From Pseudomonas citri (GTDB lineage: Bacteria; Pseudomonadota; Gammaproteobacteria; Pseudomonadales; Pseudomonadaceae), in contig NZ_JAODAB010000030.1 in NCBI RefSeq assembly GCF_025336485.1, positions 1-63,963 on the forward strand: a DNA stretch of 63,963 nt, written 5' to 3'. Positions 19,333 through 27,011 of the stretch are shown piece by piece. The translations under genes and the position numbers were made by a program. The notes beneath the pieces were generated by a model. That model was not told where the DNA came from, did not search any database, and saw only the letters and a program-made list of their open reading frames with translations. Numbering within the stretch: the stretch's first letter is position 1; every line of letters begins with the position of its first letter.

Positions 19333-19856
19333 CTTGGGACTCCATCGGTAAAGGGCAAAACGGCAGAGTGAGCAACAGCCCAATATGCGAATGAGTGGAA
19401 CGAACTTTTGGTGCTGCGTCCTAGGAAGCCCATGTTCAATTCAACATGGGCCACGACGAGCGAGTGATCGGCATTCTAACGACAGCTCTGAAGCCGATAT
19501 TTCCTCAATGCGACAACAAATTACAGAAGCACCGAGAAAGCCGCCCGAGCACATTGACAACTCCGCAAATTCATGCAAGAGCAAAAGAAAGGGAACCGAT
19601 CTATTCTGCAAATTGCGGGCCCATTATTCGCAAACCCTTCTAATCCGGCAAGCACAGCGTGTCGGCTTATTTCACAAACGTCCTGGAAAAGCCCTGAAAC
19701 GGGGCTTCACGTTTCCCATTGCCTCGTTGTGGCGCCTTTGGTTACACATTTCGAAACAGGGGTAACGCTCAGAAGCGTCTTACTTTGAAGATCGATATTT
19801 ATTCGCTGACTGGGCTGTGACCTGCGGGACTGTGGGCTGTAGGACTGTGAGCTGCA
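19333..19856. other. upstream region of aotJ, no gene seen
   Basis: This stretch has only short unsupported open frames, without a Shine-Dalgarno or family resemblance. It contains the candidate ArgR operator at 19500-19536. A low-complexity run of GGGACTGTGGGCTGTAGGACTGTGAGCTG type lies near 19828-19857, next to the REPIN. Confidence 0.6.
19500..19536 (-). promoter_or_regulatory. candidate ArgR operator upstream of aotJ
   Basis: On the minus strand a CTCGGT-N8-AA-N5 half-site is followed directly by TGTCGC-N8-AA, exactly the 21-bp direct-repeat register of the Pseudomonas ArgR consensus. One hexamer is perfect and the other partly matches. The spacing is identical to the site upstream of aruC. 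Confidence 0.65.
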
Positions 19857-19858
19857 AC

Positions 19859-19948
19859 CTGTGGGAGCAAGGCTTGCCCGCGATGCAGACGATGCGGTCT
19901 TTCCGAAACCGAGGTGCCTGCATCGCGAGCAAGCTTTGCTCCCACAGC
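19859..19948. repeat. REP-like inverted pair (REPIN)
   Basis: CTGTGGGAGCAAGGCTTGCCCGCGATG faces CATCGCGAGCAAGCTTTGCTCCCACAG across about 40 bp. The left half is the GGCTTGCCCGC variant and the right half the AGCTTTGC variant. It lies between the ends of the aotJ upstream region and the acsA terminator. Confidence 0.8.
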
Positions 19949-20010
19949 TGTATCCCACAAGCTTTGCTCTCACAGCCTTGCTCCCACAAGCTGTGCCCCC
20001 CACACAAACG

Positions 20011-20047
20011 AAAAAGCCCCGCCCGGCAAATACCGGGCGGGGCTTTT
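20011..20047 (-). terminator. terminator of acsA
   Basis: AAAAGCCCCGCCCGG (20012-20026) pairs with its complement (20033-20047) around a 6-base loop, giving a 15-bp stem. A T run follows on the minus strand. It starts about 19 bases after the acsA stop. The structure could also work on the plus strand. Confidence 0.9.
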
Positions 20048-20065
20048 CGGTGTTACGCGCTGCGG

Positions 20066-22021
20066 TCAGGCAACGTTCATGGTCTTGTGCGTCTCGATCA
20101 GGTGCGCCACCACGCTTGGGTCGGCCAGGGTGGAGATATCACCCAAGCCGTCGTACTCCGCCGTGGCAATCTTGCGCAAGATGCGGCGCATGATCTTGCC
20201 GGAACGGGTTTTCGGCAGCCCCGGCGCCCATTGGATAACGTCTGGCGAGGCGATCGGGCCGATCTCCTTGCGCACCCAGTTCTTCAGTTCCAGGCGCAGT
20301 GCTTCGCTGGTTTCTTCGCCGGCATTGAGGGTGACGTAGACATAGATGCCCTGCCCCTTGATGTCGTGCGGCACACCCACCACCGCCGCTTCGGCGACTT
20401 TCGGGTGGGCAACCATGGCGCTTTCGATTTCGGCGGTGCCCATGCGGTGGCCGGACACGTTGAGTACGTCATCCACCCGACCGGTGATCCAGTAGTAACC
20501 GTCCTCGTCGCGACGCGCACCGTCACCGGTGAAGTACATGCCACTGAAAGTCTTGAAGTAGGTGTCGACAAACCGATCATGGTCACCGTACAGGGTGCGC
20601 GCCTGGCCTGGCCACGAATCGAGGATCACCAGATTGCCTTCGGCGGCGCCCTCGATCAGGTTGCCCAGGTTGTCCACCAACGCCGGCACCACGCCGAAGA
20701 ATGGACGGGTGGCCGAACCCGGCTTCAATGCCGTAGCCCCAGGCAACGGGCTGATCAGCACGCCGCCGGTTTCGGTCTGCCACCAGGTGTCGACGATCGG
20801 GCAACGCTCCTTGCCGACATTCTTGTAGTACCAGTCCCAGGCTTCCGGGTTGATCGGCTCACCCACCGAACCCAACAGGCGCAGACTGCTGCCATCGGCG
20901 CCTTCGACAGCGGCGGTGCCCGAAGCCATCATCGCGCGGATCGCGGTCGGCGCGGTGTAGAGGATGCTGACCTTGTGCTTGTCGACAACCTTGGCCACTC
21001 GGGTGATGTCCGGATAGTTCGGCACGCCTTCGAACAGCAGCGTGGTCGCGCCATTGGCCAGCGGGCCGTAGACGATATAGCTGTGGCCGGTGACCCAACC
21101 CACGTCGGCGGTGCACCAGTAGACTTCGCCCGGCTTGTAGTCGAACACGCGCTCATGGGTCAGGGCCGCATACAGCAAGTAGCCGGCCGTGGTGTGCTGC
21201 ACGCCCTTGGGCTTGCCGGTGGAACCGGAGGTGTAGAGGATGAACAGCGCTTCCTCGGCACCCATTTCCTTCGGCGCGCAAACGGTGCCGGCCACTTTCA
21301 TCAGGTCTTCGTACCAGATGTCGCGGTGCTGGTTCCACTTGATGTTGCCCGCCGTGCGCTTGCACACGATGACTTTCTGGATGCTGCTGGTTTCCGGGTT
21401 GGTCAGCGCATCGTCGACGTTGGCCTTGAGCGGGATCTTCTTGCCGGCGCGCACGCCTTCGTCGGCGGTGATCACCACTTTGGACTTGCAGTCGATGATG
21501 CGACCGGCCAGGGCTTCTGGGGAGAAGCCACCGAACACCACCGAGTGAATCGCACCGATCCGGGCACAGGCCAGCATGGCGACCACGGCCTCGGGGATCA
21601 TCGGCATGTAGATGGTCACCACGTCGCCACGGTGCACGTCCTGGCCGCGCAGGGCGTTGGCGAACTTGCAGACTTCTTCGTGCAGCTCGCGATAGGTGAT
21701 ATTGCGACTCTCGGACGGGTCATCGCCTTCCCAGATGATCGCCACCTGATCACCACGCTCGGCCAGGTGACGGTCGAGGCAGTTGTAGGAAACGTTCAAG
21801 GTGCCGTCGGCGAACCACTTGATGTCGACGTGGTGATCGTCGAAGGAAGTCTGCTTCACCGTGGTGAAAGGCTTGATCCAATCGAGGCGCTTGGCCTGCT
21901 CACGCCAGAAGCCGTCCGGGTTGACGACCGACTGCTGGTACATGGCTTTGTAGGTCGCCTCGTCAGTCAGCGTATTGGCCGCAACCTCGGGACGAACGGG
22001 ATACACAGAAGCCGCACTCAT
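20066..22021 (-). CDS. acsA: acetyl-CoA synthetase
   Basis: A 651-residue AMP-forming acetate-CoA ligase that activates acetate through acetyl-AMP. Core motif YTSGSTGKPKGVQHTT (near residue 265), the ATP-site TWWQTETGG, and the C-terminal PKTRSGKIMRR with the acetylatable lysine (about 610) are all present. Length is standard. It is a single-gene transcript with a strong terminator; the neighbour aotJ matches P. aeruginosa, where acsA (PA0887) precedes aotJ (PA0888) as I recall. Confidence 0.97.
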   Translation of the reverse strand: MSAASVYPVRPEVAANTLTDEATYKAMYQQSVVNPDGFWREQAKRLDWIKPFTTVKQTSFDDHHVDIKWFADGTLNVSYNCLDRHLAERGDQVAIIWEGDDPSESRNITYRELHEEVCKFANALRGQDVHRGDVVTIYMPMIPEAVVAMLACARIGAIHSVVFGGFSPEALAGRIIDCKSKVVITADEGVRAGKKIPLKANVDDALTNPETSSIQKVIVCKRTAGNIKWNQHRDIWYEDLMKVAGTVCAPKEMGAEEALFILYTSGSTGKPKGVQHTTAGYLLYAALTHERVFDYKPGEVYWCTADVGWVTGHSYIVYGPLANGATTLLFEGVPNYPDITRVAKVVDKHKVSILYTAPTAIRAMMASGTAAVEGADGSSLRLLGSVGEPINPEAWDWYYKNVGKERCPIVDTWWQTETGGVLISPLPGATALKPGSATRPFFGVVPALVDNLGNLIEGAAEGNLVILDSWPGQARTLYGDHDRFVDTYFKTFSGMYFTGDGARRDEDGYYWITGRVDDVLNVSGHRMGTAEIESAMVAHPKVAEAAVVGVPHDIKGQGIYVYVTLNAGEETSEALRLELKNWVRKEIGPIASPDVIQWAPGLPKTRSGKIMRRILRKIATAEYDGLGDISTLADPSVVAHLIETHKTMNVA

Positions 22022-22467
22022 CTTTCTTACCTCGGTGACAATAGTTGTTTTTGTATGGTCCCGTTGTAGCCCGGGGCGGGCCTATAGAACCATTCGACGA
22101 TGGTAGTAACAAGTCCCTACAAAATGTCGGTACTAGCGTGCAAGCTCCTGCGCGCGGGCATTTTCCTGGTGGGAACCGAACCTGCGGGAGCCGAACTTGC
22201 TCGCGATGACCGCGGCACATTCAACACAGAGCTAACAGATACACCCAACCGTCGCGATTATTACCAGATCAACCAACAGTGTTTATCAAAACTGCGGCTT
22301 TTTGCGCCCAGCCCCCGCTCCTAGAATCCACCTCGCCAACCGGCAAACACGATTAACGCAACACAGCCCCCACGAAAGGCCGTTAATCCAACTTCCCAAA
22401 ACCTGCTCCCCACGCAACCTGAAAAAAGGTTGCGTGACCCCACTCGACCTCAAGAAAGGTGAAACAG
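22022..22467. other. divergent promoter region between acsA and the DUF2790 gene
   Basis: No gene is seen. The acsA side carries a partial dyad (GGTAGTAACAAGTCCCTAC around 22101-22121) of the kind an acetate regulator could bind, but I cannot assign it. A degenerate single REP arm lies at 22184-22207. The DUF2790 side has a perfect 10-bp hairpin at 22411-22436 (CACGCAACCT / AGGTTGCGTG) in the probable 5' leader. Confidence 0.5.
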
Positions 22468-22731
22468 ATGAAAGCTTTATGGGTTCTGGTCCTCGGCAGT
22501 CTTTGCGCAACCGCAATGGCAGACGAAGCCCCGACCGATGCCGCACAGCAAAAACCAGCCATTGAGGAGTACACCTACTCCACGCACCTGGACATCGCCA
22601 AAGTCATCTCCATGAGCGAAATCCCCAATGTCTGCGAAGTGGTCCCAGCCAAGATGGAGTACGACGACTCCAAGGGACAGCGCCACATCCTGCGCTACAG
22701 CGTCATGGGCAACGGCTGCTCCAACGGCTGA
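22468..22731 (+). CDS. DUF2790 family secreted protein
   Basis: An 87-residue protein with a signal peptide MKALWVLVLGSLCATAMA and a mature domain YSTHLDIAKVISMSEIPNVCEVVPAKMEYDDSKGQ..LRYSVMGNGCSNG, the DUF2790 pattern common in Pseudomonas. Two cysteines in the mature part could form a disulfide. The ATG at 22468 has AAAGG 8 bases upstream; an in-frame GTG at 22459 is less likely because it overlaps that site. In this genus the family is often found near copper-response genes, from recall. The next gene follows after 31 bp and is probably co-transcribed. Confidence 0.85.
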   Translation: MKALWVLVLGSLCATAMADEAPTDAAQQKPAIEEYTYSTHLDIAKVISMSEIPNVCEVVPAKMEYDDSKGQRHILRYSVMGNGCSNG

Positions 22732-22762
22732 TCGACACCTGAACGAACCTGGAGCAACCCCC

Positions 22763-22978
22763 ATGAAAACCCAACTGATCTTCACCCTTGCGCTGTCCGC
22801 ACTGACCGCCCAGGCCTTCGCCGCCGACGGTTTTGACCGCACCGGCTCCGCTGCCGCCATCCACCGCCAGGACGTGGCGGCTAGCACCCCGCTCGCCACT
22901 GACCGCCACGACCACGCCGACCCGACGGCAGTCGCCAGCGACGGCAGCGATCACACCCGCTCGGCCAGTACCGATTGA
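22763..22978 (+). CDS. small secreted protein with repeated DG-x-D-x-T motif
   Basis: A 71-residue protein with a Sec signal peptide (MKTQLIFTLALSALTAQAFA) and a hydrophilic, His/Asp-rich mature part of about 50 residues. The mature part has the motif DGFDRTGSA near the start and DGSDHTRSA near the end. GGAG precedes the ATG. It lies 31 bp behind the DUF2790 gene and ahead of a hairpin terminator, so the two probably form a small periplasmic operon. Function unknown; metal binding is possible. Confidence 0.75.
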   Translation: MKTQLIFTLALSALTAQAFAADGFDRTGSAAAIHRQDVAASTPLATDRHDHADPTAVASDGSDHTRSASTD

Positions 22979-22998
22979 TCATTACTGGTATTTTCCAC

Positions 22999-23018
22999 GG
23001 CCCGATTTCGATCGGGCC
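22999..23018 (+). terminator. hairpin after the small secreted-protein operon
   Basis: GGCCCGAT-TTCG-ATCGGGCC is an 8-bp stem with a stable TTCG tetraloop, followed by TGGTTGTGTCT. It lies 20 bases after the stop of the upstream gene. Confidence 0.65.
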
Positions 23019-23053
23019 TGGTTGTGTCTAAAACCACCGAAAACCGCCAGCAA

Positions 23054-23069
23054 ACACAAGATGTAGTGT
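23054..23069 (+). promoter_or_regulatory. NrdR-box-like palindrome
   Basis: ACACAAGATGTAGTGT matches 14 of 16 positions of the NrdR consensus (ACAC-W-ATAT-W-W-GTGT type) and is a near-perfect dyad. NrdR represses ribonucleotide reductase genes and usually binds two such boxes; I find only one clear copy. It lies about 410 bp upstream of nrdB; a TATAAT at 23238-23243 may be the core promoter. Confidence 0.6.
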
Positions 23070-23462
23070 AAAAGCACAAAAAACGCTGGTTTTTTGATCA
23101 AAACAGCCAGCCGTCCGATTCATGCAAAAAAAATCTTCAGCGACCAAAGCCCTGTAAACCCGCGTTCCCATGCGGATCTACCGCGCACCGCCCCCTTCGT
23201 GAGCTATTTCGCCGCACCACGTAGGCAAAAAACTCCTTATAATGCCGCCCTAAACGGGCCTGCAATATTCCTTTACAGGGATCGCACCAAACCTGAAGCC
23301 CCGCAGAGGCCCTTGCCTCCCTGCGCTCGCTGCTGCTTCAGGACGTCCGTACATTTTTCTGTTTATTGCCTGCGTCAGCTGCAAGAAACGATTTTTCCAA
23401 GATCCACCGCGGCCAGTAGGCCTTCACCGGGCATCTGGCCCTCACGCAGGAGACGACACGTC

Positions 23463-24710
23463 ATGCTGAGCTGGGACGAATTCGACAAAGAAGACGGCGA
23501 AGTTGCCGCAAAAGGCGCCAACGCCGGCCACGCTGCCGAAGCCAACATGGACCGCCTCGACAGCGCCGGCGGCGCCGCCGCCCTCGAAGCCCGCGCCGTG
23601 ACGGCCAGCGACTCGGCCGCGATCATTCGCGCCAAGGCCGCCCTCGACAAACTCGACATCGCCGAAGGCCTTGCCGAGCTCGAAGGCGCCTCCGCCCGTG
23701 TCGCCGTCGATGAAAAGCGCATGATCAACTGCCGCGCCGACCTCAACCAGCTCGTGCCGTTCAAATACGACTGGGCCTGGCAAAAGTACCTGGACGGCTG
23801 CGCAAACCACTGGATGCCGCAAGAAGTCAACATGACCGCCGACATCGCCCTCTGGAAAAACCCGGAAGGCCTGACCGACGACGAACGCCGCATCGTCATG
23901 CGCAACCTGGGCTTCTTCTCCACCGCCGACTCCCTGGTCGCCAACAACCTGGTCCTGGCCGTGTACCGCCTGATCACCAACCCGGAGTGCCGCCAGTACA
24001 TCCTGCGCCAGGCCTTCGAAGAGGCGATCCACACCCACGCCTACCAGTACTGCATCGAATCGTTGGCCATGGATGAAGGCGAAATCTTCAACATGTACCA
24101 CGAGATCCCATCGGTCGCGAAAAAAGCCGCCTGGGGCCTGAAATACACCCGCTCGATTTCCGATCCGAAGTTCGAAACCGGCACCCCGGAAACCGACAAA
24201 GAACTGCTGCGCAACCTGATCGCCTACTACTGCGTCCTGGAAGGCATCTTCTTCTACTGCGGCTTCACCCAGATCCTCTCCATGGGCCGCCGCAACAAAA
24301 TGACCGGCGTCGCCGAGCAGTTCCAATACATCCTGCGCGACGAATCCATGCACCTGAACTTCGGCATCGACGTGATCAACCAGATCAAGATCGAAAACCC
24401 GCACCTGTGGGATGCCGAAATGAAGGAAGAAGCGACCCAGATGATCCTGCAAGGCACTCAGTTGGAGATCGAATATGCGCGCGACACCATGCCTCGAGGG
24501 GTGTTGGGCATGAACGCGGCAATGATGGAAGACTATCTGAAGTTCATCGCTAACCGTCGCCTGTCGCAGATTGGTCTTAAAGAAGAGTATCCAGGCACGA
24601 CTAACCCGTTCCCTTGGATGAGCGAGATCATGGACTTGAAGAAAGAGAAGAATTTCTTTGAGACTCGGGTGATTGAGTATCAGACGGGTGGTGCGCTTAG
24701 CTGGGATTGA
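23463..24710 (+). CDS. nrdB: ribonucleoside-diphosphate reductase class Ia, beta subunit
   Basis: A 415-residue R2 protein that carries the diiron-tyrosyl radical cofactor and works with NrdA to reduce NDPs. Iron-ligand carboxylates and histidines occur in the helices containing EEAIHTHAYQ and RDESMHLNFG. An N-terminal Ala/Asp-rich extension of about 60 residues (AKGANAGHAAEAN) precedes the conserved core, which starts near KRMINCRADLNQLVPFKYDW. The start at 23463 follows AGGAGA. No nrdA is adjacent, unusual for an nrdAB pair. Codon use shifts towards more A/T in the last 200 bp. Confidence 0.96.
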   Translation: MLSWDEFDKEDGEVAAKGANAGHAAEANMDRLDSAGGAAALEARAVTASDSAAIIRAKAALDKLDIAEGLAELEGASARVAVDEKRMINCRADLNQLVPFKYDWAWQKYLDGCANHWMPQEVNMTADIALWKNPEGLTDDERRIVMRNLGFFSTADSLVANNLVLAVYRLITNPECRQYILRQAFEEAIHTHAYQYCIESLAMDEGEIFNMYHEIPSVAKKAAWGLKYTRSISDPKFETGTPETDKELLRNLIAYYCVLEGIFFYCGFTQILSMGRRNKMTGVAEQFQYILRDESMHLNFGIDVINQIKIENPHLWDAEMKEEATQMILQGTQLEIEYARDTMPRGVLGMNAAMMEDYLKFIANRRLSQIGLKEEYPGTTNPFPWMSEIMDLKKEKNFFETRVIEYQTGGALSWD

Positions 24711-24750
24711 TAAATCCTAAGTTGAACCTGTCAGTTGACGCTCTACCAAA

Positions 24751-24774
24751 AACCCCGTGAAAACGGGGTTTTTT
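24751..24774 (+). terminator. terminator of nrdB
   Basis: AACCCCGT-GAAA-ACGGGGTT is an 8-bp stem with a GNRA tetraloop, followed by TTTT. It lies 40 bases after the nrdB stop. Confidence 0.9.
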
Positions 24775-25006
24775 GCATTCAGCAGAACCAGAACCGCGTT
24801 TAACTCTGGAGCAGGCACACCACCTTTACCCTACGAAAAACTCAGAATAGTTCCGCATTGACGCCGTATCGCCTCGTTACCTATCTTAGTCGCAGGTGCC
24901 TAAGAAACGCCCAACGTAGTAGCTAATCGCCGAACAGAGAACCGCGTACGGTCTAAAGACCTATGCATTCTGTGCAGAGCAACAGCTTGTTGGGATTTTC
25001 TTACAT
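24775..25006 (+). other. intergenic region before the accessory patch
   Basis: No gene or clear promoter is seen. Base composition drops compared with nrdB, and this marks the left edge of the BRO/HNH/antitoxin patch. No tRNA, direct repeat or integrase marks an insertion site. Confidence 0.5.
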
Positions 25007-25047
25007 CCTCTACGTCGGGCTCCCGCCGCTAACTTCATACGTAGAGG
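25007..25047 (+). promoter_or_regulatory. inverted repeat covering the ribosome binding site of the BRO gene
   Basis: CCTCTACGT (25007-25015) is the exact complement of ACGTAGAGG (25039-25047). The right arm contains the GAGG that would be the Shine-Dalgarno for the ATG at 25053. In mRNA this 9-bp helix would hide the site, suggesting control of translation. Confidence 0.55.
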
Positions 25048-25052
25048 TCGTT

Positions 25053-25631
25053 ATGCTCACAAAGAAGCCTTCCTGTTCTCCGCATACCTCGGAGATCATG
25101 CATGAAGCCTACATTCCGGCAGTTTTCACCCGCCACAACCGCCACCTTCACGCCCTCCTCCTAGAAAACCAACCTTGGTTCTGCGCTCGCGACCTTGGGC
25201 GGTTGATGGGCGTGCATCTGAACGACCGTATGGTCAGCAAACTGGACGAGGACCAACGGCACGTTCTGGTAATCCGTTACCACGGCCAGCCTGAAAAAAG
25301 GCTGATGCTCAGCGAATCCGGTGTCTATGCACTGCTGGTTTACCACTACGCACCGGGGAATCGCCTGTTACGCGAATGGCTGACGCATCAGGTAGTACCG
25401 GCGATGCGAGACACGCAGGCACCAAGCGATACCGACCGGCCCATGCTGAGTGTTTTGGATTGGCCGGAGATGTCCATGAGTCTGTTGCATTGGCAAAACG
25501 ATGGCTGGATTCGACTTCGAGACATGCCCTGTCTGTTGCTCAATCGGACTCGGGGCCGGGCGGCCTCGGTCAAGCCGTGGTGGCGTAGGTTGCTTGAGGT
25601 ATTTCACGTGTCGAGGCATTCGGTTTCCTAG
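25053..25631 (+). CDS. BRO-N domain protein (phage antirepressor-like)
   Basis: A 192-residue protein whose residues about 18-118 match the BRO-N (Bro/ANT) fold: an aromatic ENQPWFCARDLGRLMG segment, an LMLSESGVYALL segment and a terminal REWLTHQVVPAMRDT. BRO-N domains bind DNA and occur in phage antirepressors and mobile-element regulators. The C-terminal 70 residues are unlike known partner domains (WPEMSMSLLHWQNDGWIRLRD). A start at 24963 is possible in frame, but 25053 has a Shine-Dalgarno and a natural N-terminus. No other phage genes are near, so it is an isolated copy beside an HNH gene. Confidence 0.8.
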   Translation: MLTKKPSCSPHTSEIMHEAYIPAVFTRHNRHLHALLLENQPWFCARDLGRLMGVHLNDRMVSKLDEDQRHVLVIRYHGQPEKRLMLSESGVYALLVYHYAPGNRLLREWLTHQVVPAMRDTQAPSDTDRPMLSVLDWPEMSMSLLHWQNDGWIRLRDMPCLLLNRTRGRAASVKPWWRRLLEVFHVSRHSVS

Positions 25632-25644
25632 GAGGACTCCGAGG

Positions 25645-25660
25645 AAAGGTGCTGCCTTTT
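25645..25660 (+). terminator. weak hairpin after the BRO gene
   Basis: AAAGG-TGCTG-CCTTTT follows the BRO stop by about 15 bases: a 5-bp stem with a short T run, so probably a weak terminator. Confidence 0.4.
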
Positions 25661-25661
25661 C

Positions 25662-25678
25662 TGTAGGAATTTTCGTAG
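25662..25678 (+). repeat. TGTAGGAATTTTC-GTAG motif, copy 1
   Basis: TGTAGGAATTTTCGTAG lies between the BRO and HNH genes. A near-identical string with one extra C occurs at 42342-42359 upstream of the small-peptide gene. I do not recognise it as a named promoter element or repeat. Confidence 0.5.
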
Positions 25679-25705
25679 ACAGCGATAGTGGCCAGTCAGT
25701 ATCGT

Positions 25706-25726
25706 CCGAGGGTTTTCAACCCTCGG
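25706..25726 (+). promoter_or_regulatory. leader hairpin directly before the HNH gene
   Basis: CCGAGGGTT-TTC-AACCCTCGG forms a 9-bp stem ending 7 bases before the ATG at 25734. It occupies the place of the ribosome binding site, and no Shine-Dalgarno is visible. It may be a translational control hairpin or a terminator read from upstream. Confidence 0.5.
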
Positions 25727-25733
25727 CGACTGT

Positions 25734-26447
25734 ATGGACACATCAACGGAAAAAAATGGCTGGAGCGACAAAGAGCTTGAGGCGTCGGTCGATGCGTACC
25801 TTAGAATGCTCGCCCGTGAGTTAAGCGGTCAGACATTCAAGAAGTCGATTGAGAACCAGCTTTTGCGTGACGGGCCACTGAGCAAGCGCAGTGCCTCATC
25901 GGTGGAATACCGCATGCAAAATATCTCGGCGGTGTTGGAGCAAATGGGTTTGCAGCGCATCAGCGGCTACATGCCTGCCAAGAACATCGGGGCGGGTGTG
26001 GCTCAACGGATCCGCAAAGCGCTCGCCAATAAGGTGATACCGGGCGCAGATGAAGTTGCTCCGACATCTGATCAGCGAACCTTGATCAGCCGCGCCTCAA
26101 AGCTGCAAAAGAACGGACTCAAGGTCGAACCATCAGGGAATCCCAAACCGGCGCAGGTCAGCACGACTACGACGGCTTACGTTCGGGATCCGAAGGTTCG
26201 GGCGTGGGTTGCTGAATTGGCTAAAGGCGTCTGCGAAGGTTGCGGTCAGAGAGCACCGTTCGAGGTGGATGGGTTGCCGTTTCTTGAAGTGCATCATGTG
26301 AAGCATTTGGCTCAGCAAGGGTCGGACAGTATTACTAATGCCGTTGCGTTGTGCCCGAACTGCCATCGGCGTTGTCATCTTGCCAGTGATCGAGAGGCGT
26401 TTACTCTGTCGTTGTATGAGAGGGTTAGGCGGTTGGTCGTTGAGTAA
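25734..26447 (+). CDS. HNH endonuclease with N-terminal specificity-type domain
   Basis: A 237-residue protein. Residues 8-95 (WSDKELEASVDAYLRMLARE, RSASSVEYRMQNISAVLEQMG, ISGYMPAKNIG) form an N-terminal domain seen in many bacterial HNH nucleases, some acting as modification-dependent restriction enzymes. The C-terminal HNH/zinc module is complete: C167-x2-C170, H187/H188 (EVHH), N202, C207-x2-C210 and H211. It may be a McrA-like restriction nuclease or a homing-type enzyme. No methyltransferase gene is adjacent, which favours a standalone modification-dependent role. It lies 103 bp after the BRO gene. Confidence 0.85.
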   Translation: MDTSTEKNGWSDKELEASVDAYLRMLARELSGQTFKKSIENQLLRDGPLSKRSASSVEYRMQNISAVLEQMGLQRISGYMPAKNIGAGVAQRIRKALANKVIPGADEVAPTSDQRTLISRASKLQKNGLKVEPSGNPKPAQVSTTTTAYVRDPKVRAWVAELAKGVCEGCGQRAPFEVDGLPFLEVHHVKHLAQQGSDSITNAVALCPNCHRRCHLASDREAFTLSLYERVRRLVVE

Positions 26448-26619
26448 CGCTCCCTATCGCGTGCTGCATCGCGATGTCTTCGATGAGTATCTTGCGCCGT
26501 TCGCCGGGGTTCTCTTTCATCGAAATCCTCGTTCAACCATAAGCAACAGTTATCCGTTCCCAGCAATATAATTCCGGTTACCGGCGTATTCGCATTCATA
26601 TCCAGCATTATGATGCCGA

Positions 26620-26844
26620 TTACCATCTATCTTCGGTAGGCTGGTCAAAGTCAGCAGATATCCAAATCCTCCCCTTCAGCCGCCCAGGTTTGCGCGCCCG
26701 AGATGAATCGACATGAGGCAGCAGGTCCAGATAAGGCTTGCCGCCCTTGGTAATCACCACCTTATCGCCACGCCATGCACGCTCAGCCAGTTGGGAGAGC
26801 ATGGACTTAGCTTCGCGCATGTTCACTTGCACCCGCTCACTCAT
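26620..26844 (-). CDS. Phd/YefM family antitoxin, apparently without toxin
   Basis: A 74-residue protein with the Phd/YefM pattern: VNMREAKSMLSQLAERAWRGDKVVITKGGKPYLDLLP for dimer and DNA binding, then a toxin-binding tail ending KGRIWISADFDQPTEDRW. Partner toxins (usually a PIN-domain VapC) normally follow directly. Here the downstream 170 bp to the HNH stop hold no PIN-like frame (no LLDTH start), so the toxin seems lost or very degraded. Confidence 0.85.
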   Translation of the reverse strand: MSERVQVNMREAKSMLSQLAERAWRGDKVVITKGGKPYLDLLPHVDSSRARKPGRLKGRIWISADFDQPTEDRW

Positions 26845-27011
26845 CTAACACCTCCATCGAATTAGCCAAGTTAACCTGAGCAGGATATTTTCGACAGGCA
26901 GAACGCTCGTGCTGACCGTCTGACATTTTGCGCTGCATTGAAAACAATCAGTGCAACCCACCCCACCACCGGCTATTAATACCCTCCTCACTCAAGGACC
27001 CGAGCCCCATC

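Noticed and set aside
19385..19765. 126-residue plus-strand frame upstream of aotJ
   Set aside because: No Shine-Dalgarno, atypical composition and it overlaps the ArgR operator.
26375..26626. 83-residue minus-strand frame behind the antitoxin as a possible toxin
   Set aside because: No PIN or RelE features; the first codons do not resemble VapC-type LLDTH starts.
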